From NCBI RefSeq assembly GCF_030272615.1, contig NC_081412.1, positions 539,735,835 through 539,799,834 on the forward strand: a DNA stretch of 64,000 nt. The letters run 5' to 3'. Origin of the DNA: Cryptomeria japonica (lineage: Eukaryota; Streptophyta; Pinopsida; Cupressales; Cupressaceae). Positions 60,209 through 64,000 of the stretch are shown here, one piece after another. Numbering within the stretch: position 1 is the first letter of the stretch; the number at the start of each line of letters is the position of its first letter. The position numbers and the translations under genes were made by a program. Below the pieces are notes generated by a model that saw only the letters and a list, made by a program, of their open reading frames with translations, ran no database searches and had not been told where the DNA came from.

Positions 60209-60493
60209 TTCCTTCAATGGTGATTTGGGAAGTATAGAAGGAAAGGAATCACATAATTTATCAATATAAAGAAATGACAGAGAAAGTCCTTATTCAAAAA
60301 ATTGAAGATCAAGTGGTAGATTTGGTTAATTTGGGTACAAGAAATATGTTTGTTAAAAAATCAATATTCACTCTTTGGGATGATGAAATGACAAGGAGAT
60401 TTAAAGGCTTAATAATCCCCAAAACTTAGGATGGAATAATTAACAAGGACTCCAAAATAGATACAAAGAATGTTAAAAATAGTCCCCCACAGG

Positions 60494-60913
60494 CTGGATG
60501 GATTAAAATTAATTTTGATAAAGCTGCCAGAGGTAACCCAGGTATATGAGGTATAGGATGTATAGCTAGAGATGTTGAAGGGAAGATTATTGCTAAAGAA
60601 TCAAAAGCTTTAGGAAAAAAAAAAAATAATATAGTAGAAATTAGGGCTGCATTTCTCGAGTTACAACTTGGTATCAAAATTAGGAGCGAAGAAGATTCAT
60701 TTGAAAGGAGATTCTCAAATTATAATCAATGCGATTCAAAAAAACAATTCTCTTGATTAGCTATTGGCTAAATGGTTACACTTTATTCATGAATTAATTA
60801 AGAAATTTGATGATTTCATAAATAGTCATATTTATAGAGAAGGGAATGTAGAGGCTGATACTCTAGCCAAAAATACGGTTGGTATTCCTCAAAGAATTAG
60901 GAGTCTAATGTAG
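60494..60913 (+). pseudogene. RNH: LINE C-terminal RNase H remnant
   Basis: It begins GWIKINFDKAARGNPG, the start of plant RVT_3-type RNase H with the first catalytic Asp. VEIRAAFLELQLG holds the catalytic Glu, HLKGDSQIIINAIQ the next Asp, and REGNVEADTLAKN the last. A TGA at 60547, a frameshift near 60680 inside AAAT-rich sequence, and a further stop break it. The frame ends at TAG 60911. RNase H removes the RNA strand during integration. Confidence 0.8.
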
Positions 60914-60925
60914 TTAATGCAAAGC

Positions 60926-61457
60926 CTACTTTGGTGGGAGAAATTTTTAATATCTGCAATTATTATAGCTATGGCCTAAAAAATTTAGAGTGAAAATTAG
61001 TGGAGTGTCATGACACCTATCCTTCTAAAGGCACAAATGCTAAATAAATGATTAGTTAATAGTAGGAGGGTAGATGTAGTAGTGATTCAAACTCGCAGCA
61101 GAAAGATATTGACAGAAGACAAAATATGGTGAATCTCCACTAAATTAGATAGCAAGCTTGGCCATGATGAGTTAGCAAGGAACATCCTTGAAGTTGGGAA
61201 GACCAAAAAAATCATGGTTAAAGTCTATGATCTAATTTAATTTTCAATTCTTGAAAGTAAATATCCCACCACTGAAATGAGTGAGATTTTATGGTGGATG
61301 TGAAACTTTATCAAATATGGGAGAGATTGTGGAAACGTCCATTAGCCTTTTATTTTTTAAGAGTGGTTTTCTAAGTGGAGGGATCAAAATTTAGTGACTA
61401 AATGGAGACCCCAATTTGATTATTGACAACTAGAAGGCAGATGGATTTCCTAGGGGA
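60926..61457. other. LINE 3' flank
   Basis: This is broken plus-strand coding-like sequence with many stops (for example TKLDSKLGHDELARNILEV near 61140). It could be the far 3' end of the LINE or another relic. It ends where the CACTA terminus starts. Confidence 0.3.
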
Positions 61458-61822
61458 CACTAGTACATTTGGGACTAATTTCCGATGGCTAATTGTTGGA
61501 TTTGTGACGACCAAACATCAGACTTCCGACCAACTTTACTATTGAAAACTCATCGTCGGGCTTCCTGATGATGCCATTTGCGTTGGTTGTCCAACGATGT
61601 AATGAACTCATATGACAACAACTATATTTGTACCCCTCACCACAAATATCGACGGATTTTCATCAGATTTCCGACGGATGTTATGATTGCTCCTCAACAA
61701 CTGTCCAACATGGAAGTGACATCGGATATACAACATCCTTGTCAGACGTTTCATTAGTTGTCGTCAGAATTCCGATGGTGAGAGATGATGTGGGTCAAAC
61801 GGCTTTACCGTCAGTGAATGAA
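61458..61822. repeat. CACTA subterminal repeat region
   Basis: At least eight variants of CCGACGG/CCGATGG and its complement occur here, at about 61479, 61522, 61552, 61650, 61667, 61720, 61742 and 61767. It is GC-richer than its surroundings and CpG-bearing, unlike the neighbouring DNA. Confidence 0.7.
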
Positions 61823-62891
61823 AGCATTGAAGGAGTTCTATTTTTAAAAATTGCATTAAACATTTATTATTTATTTGATTCAGTGTTATTTGCAAAAAAT
61901 GATTATCAATGATTTTTCCTTTCTCCAAGAATTGTCTAGGATCTTTCCATCAGATAATATGTAACATCGAATGACTAAATATTTTCTTTACAAATGCTTA
62001 TTTTATTTAATTATTATCTGAGCATGAATTAAAATTTATATCTTTATGGAAGCAAAACATACAAGCTTTAGAGTCATGTGCAAGCAAATTTCCTAAAAGA
62101 AAGCAAGCAGACATTATCTTGAATGACATGGAAACAAGCTCATCAGCTGCCTAGAAGAGAGCAATTGGAGAAAAGTAGAGGAAAGTGTTAAAGGGTGATA
62201 AATAGATAGAGAGTATGCAATACAAATAAACAATGTATGGAGTGTCTGATGTGACATCTCTAATTTATGTGCGGAGGGACTAACTGGTTTTGGAGTTCCT
62301 GTGAAACCTATTGGGCCACACTTTGGAGGAAATCAATGTGTTCATGCAAGGAGCACCTTTTTTATATTATGAGAATGATGCTTTTGCACCGAAGGATATT
62401 TGGAAGTCAATATCCAAAAATTTCTATAGTGTGGAACCAGAGTTGGTGGACTCAAAGTAATTGTCAGCTTTCAGAAGACCAAGAGGTTATGTACACAATC
62501 TCCCAATAGAAGGGTGATTTCAAGCATTACCTCTCCCCCCCATGACTATTCAGGAAGCACTTCCTCAAACAAAGGACTATTGGCCTCCATGGGATCAAAG
62601 AAAAAAATTGAAGCATAGACTCTAGACGATGTGGTGGTGTCCTTCGTGAATAACTTTGCACTATAATTGAAAATTCATGAGGGAAACTGCAAGATAGTGA
62701 AGAGAAATACAATCTTGAAAAGTGGGAAGAATGGATCTTGGTTTGGGTGGGGCTAAGTCAAGTGGCTCCTCTAGAGGTTGACGAGATAGAAATCATATTA
62801 GGATTTGAAAAAGATCACACTCATGGAACTTCGTGTGCGAGTGATCGATTGTAGTGTTTGGGTAATGCATTCCAAATAGATACAGTTGCAT
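61823..62891 (+). repeat. Left arm of a giant inverted repeat
   Basis: From AGCATTGAAGGAGTTCT to CAGTTGCAT this 1.07-kb arm is the approximate inverse of 62936-64000. Sampled blocks are about 92% identical. The arm may continue further left, but its partner lies outside the window. A 61-codon frame (62712-62527, minus; MYFSSLSCSFP) appears in both arms and is a by-product. Confidence 0.9.
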
Positions 62892-62935
62892 GCCATCAGG
62901 ATAAAAGTCTTTAATCAAGACATTACCCATTTGGA

Positions 62936-64000
62936 ATGTAACTATATCTATTTGGAATGCATTACCTAAACACAGCAATCGATCACTCGCACACGAAGTT
63001 CCACGAGTGTGATCTTTTTCAAATCCTAATATGATTTCTATCTCGTCAACCTCTAGAGGAGCCACCTGACTTGGCCCCACCCAAAAGATCCATTCTTCCC
63101 ACTTTTCAAGATTGTATTTCTCTTCACTATCTTGTAGTTTCCCTTGTGAATGTTCAATTATAGTGCAGAGTCCTTCACGAAGGACACCACCACATCATCT
63201 AGAGTCTATGGTTCAATTTTTTTCTTTGATCCCATGGAGGCCAATAGTCCTTTGTCTGAGGAAGTGCTTCCTAAATAGTCATGGGGGGGAGAGGTAATTC
63301 TTGAAATTTCCCTTCTGTTGGGAGATTGTGTACATAACCTCTTGGTCTTTTGAAAGCTGAAAATTACTTCAAGTCCGCCAACTCTGGTTCCACACTATAG
63401 AAATTTTTGGATATTGACTTACAAATATCCCTTGGTGTAAAAGAATCATTCTCATAATAGAAAAAAGGTGCTCCTTGCATGAACATATTGATTTCCTCCA
63501 AGCGTGGCCCAATAGGTTTCGCGGGAACTCCAAAACCAATTAGTCCCTCCGGACATAAATTAGAGACGTCACATCAGACACTCCAGGCATTGTTTGTTTG
63601 TATTGCATACTCTCTATCTATTTATCACCCTTAAACACTTTCCTCTGCCATTCTCCAATTGCTCTCTTCTAGGCAGCTAATGAACTTGTTTCCATGTCAT
63701 TTAAGATAATGGTTGCTTGCTTTCTTTTAGGAAATTTGCTTGCACATGACTCTTCAACTTGTATGTTCTGCTTCCGTACAAATATAAATTTTAATTCACA
63801 CTCAGATAATAATTGAATAAAATAAGCATTTGTAATGAAAAGATTTAGTCATTTGACGTTACATATTATCTAACGGAAAGATCCTAGACAATTCTTGGAG
63901 AAAGGAAACATCATTGATAATCATTTTTTGCAAATAACAATTAATCAAATAAATTAAAAATGTTTCATGTAATTTTTAAAAGTAGAACTCATTCAATGCT
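62936..64000 (-). repeat. Right arm of a giant inverted repeat
   Basis: From ATGTAACTATATC to the last base of the window this mirrors the left arm. The spacer is 44 nt (62892-62935). Matching continues to base 64000 (AGAACTCATTCAATGCT against AGCATTGAAGGAGTTCT), so the arm probably extends beyond the window. Confidence 0.9.

Larger units (their letters stand above)
54600..60925 (+). mobile_element. Decayed L1-type plant LINE
   Basis: In order: an ORF1 with a DUF4283-like region, an APE-type endonuclease, an L1-type reverse transcriptase, a zf-RVT region and a C-terminal plant RNase H. This is the layout of RNase H-bearing plant L1 elements. Every part is broken by stops and shifts. The 5' limit is uncertain; purine-rich coding-like sequence starts near 54600. 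The 3' limit is also uncertain: no poly(A) tail or target duplication was found, and LINE-like or other decayed coding sequence may continue to about 61450. Confidence 0.85.
61458..64000. mobile_element. CACTA-type DNA transposon, left part (runs off the window)
   Basis: CACTAGTACATTTGGG at 61458 is a CACTA terminus, and GGA before it could be the 3-bp target duplication. The next 360 bp hold many short motifs in both orientations (TTTCCGATGG, CTTCCGACC, ATCGTCGGG, TCGACGGAT, TTTCCGACGG, AATTCCGATGG), the subterminal repeats that bind CACTA transposase. No transposase gene is seen; instead a giant inverted repeat fills the interior. The right terminus should lie about 370 bp beyond the window if the element is symmetric. 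It is probably a non-autonomous foldback derivative. Confidence 0.75.

Noticed and set aside
62527-63297. Near-identical 61-codon frame (MYFSSLSCSFP) in both arms of the inverted repeat
   Set aside because: It is one sequence seen twice because the arms mirror each other; no domain, and too short to claim.
1-64000. tRNA, rRNA and known small RNA genes
   Set aside because: I looked for tRNA A/B-box patterns and rRNA-like blocks and found none. The TGGTATCAGAGC hits are retrotransposon primer sites.

Overview
The window looks like nuclear DNA of a seed plant with a large, repeat-laden genome, and a gymnosperm is the best guess. The guess rests on plant gene fragments (CLC channel, TBC protein, NLR receptors), plant Ty1-copia, LINE and CACTA elements, degraded plant-type telomere repeats, AT-rich spacers, and only one nearly complete host gene in 64 kb. 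The species cannot be fixed from sequence alone.

Layout. 1-9.1 kb holds relics: a T-poor stretch rich in the pentamer CAGTC, one clean TBC-domain exon (minus), a broken CLC chloride-channel gene (plus), and a decayed minus-strand membrane-protein frame that I cannot name. 9.1-14.2 kb is a full-length Ty1-copia element with about 98% identical LTRs, a CAATT target duplication and five stops plus one frameshift. 14.2-20.6 kb is non-coding. 20.6-24.8 kb is a broken NLR copy split by a 3.4-kb non-autonomous LTR element. 25.5-27.8 kb is a degenerate interstitial telomere array mixing TTAGGG and TTTAGGG.

32-46.5 kb is built from diverged copies of two linked repeat blocks, here called A and B. One A block was split by a 4.0-kb TR-GAG-type element: LTRs with gag and protease but no integrase or reverse transcriptase.

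48.4-52.1 kb carries the main gene, a seven-exon NLR immune receptor. It has an MGSCC acylation-type start, a proline-rich linker, a helical N-terminus that is not TIR, an NB-ARC with TIR-class motifs, and about ten LRRs. It is intact except for one TAG at codon 20. Its upstream region has a 93-bp tandem duplication with one W-box per copy.

54.6-60.9 kb is a decayed L1-type plant LINE with ORF1, endonuclease, RT, zf-RVT and RNase H. From 61.46 kb to the window end lies the left part of a CACTA-type element made mostly of a long inverted repeat (arms over 1 kb, 44-nt spacer).

The host genes do not form a pathway. The one functional story is the NLR locus: a candidate receptor, a broken relative 24-28 kb upstream, and transposons that have cut up that relative. 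All identity values were counted by eye.
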